33,299 bases of DNA from Lacticaseibacillus manihotivorans DSM 13343 = JCM 12514 (lineage in GTDB: Bacteria; Bacillota; Bacilli; Lactobacillales; Lactobacillaceae), in the NCBI RefSeq assembly GCF_001435035.1, contig NZ_AZEU01000273.1, forward strand, positions 1-33,299, read 5' to 3'. The notes under the pieces were generated by a model. That model was not told the DNA's origin. It worked only from the letters and a program-made list of their open reading frames with translations, and made no database searches. Below, in pieces: positions 33,269 through 33,299 of the stretch; position 1 is the stretch's first letter; each line of letters begins with the position of its first letter. A program made the translations under genes and the position numbers.

Positions 33269-33299
33269 CCACTGTCTCAAAATTTTTTGGACAATAAAA

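Overview
The window reads as core chromosome of a low-to-moderate GC Firmicute, most likely a member of the Lactobacillaceae (a Lacticaseibacillus-like species is my guess; the genus is inference). Reasons: the gene order phosphoglucomutase ... uvrB-uvrA ... rapZ-yvcK-whiA ... clpP-cggR-gap-pgk-tpiA-eno ... secG-rnr-smpB, strong AGGAGG ribosome sites, extended -10 promoters (TGnTATAAT), CtsR and HrcA (CIRCE) operators, and a Gram-positive LexA box. Almost every transcription unit ends in a clear intrinsic terminator.

Layout. 1-747: no convincing gene; a structured, terminator-ended stretch that may be a stand-alone RNA, then the pgm promoter. 748-7439: phosphoglucomutase, then a peptide-metabolism pair (L-Ala-D/L-Glu-type dipeptide epimerase and an S15/CocE hydrolase broken by an in-frame TGA), then an HD nucleotidase-like enzyme and a membrane-anchored alpha/beta hydrolase. 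7440-12603: a 37-residue small ORF, then SOS-controlled uvrB-uvrA. 12604-17004: DUF308 membrane protein, the rapZ-yvcK-whiA cluster, and an OhrR-type regulator. 17174-17245: tRNA-Arg(CCG). 17400-18090: clpP with adjoining CtsR and CIRCE sites. 18132-18671: gene-free stretch with a strongly folded element and the cggR promoter. 18672-24396: cggR-gap-pgk-tpiA-eno, the lower-glycolysis cluster. 24600-27806: DUF421/DUF3290 pair on the minus strand, divergent from a ClC chloride/proton antiporter and a probably truncated GNAT protein. 27886-31121: secG, rnr, smpB. 31252-33299: accessory and decaying material: a membrane-protein pseudogene with two in-frame stops, a divergent CadD transporter/CzrA-type sensor pair, and a MATE-transporter remnant at the right edge.

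How it works together: Pgm links sugar-1-P and sugar-6-P pools for envelope precursors; CggR adjusts triose-phosphate glycolysis to the sugar-phosphate level; RapZ/YvcK/WhiA form a conserved envelope and division regulatory cluster; UvrAB, ClpP, RNase R and SmpB cover DNA repair and protein/RNA quality control; CadD with its ArsR-family sensor handles metal efflux.

The least explained signals are non-coding: the terminator-ended block at about 100-514, a 113-nt folded element behind clpP, a folded island plus a 16-bp perfect inverted repeat sitting on the rapZ promoter, and a terminator-like hairpin at the very 5' end of the predicted SOS-controlled uvrB transcript. I found no CRISPR array, phage genes or complete insertion sequence.
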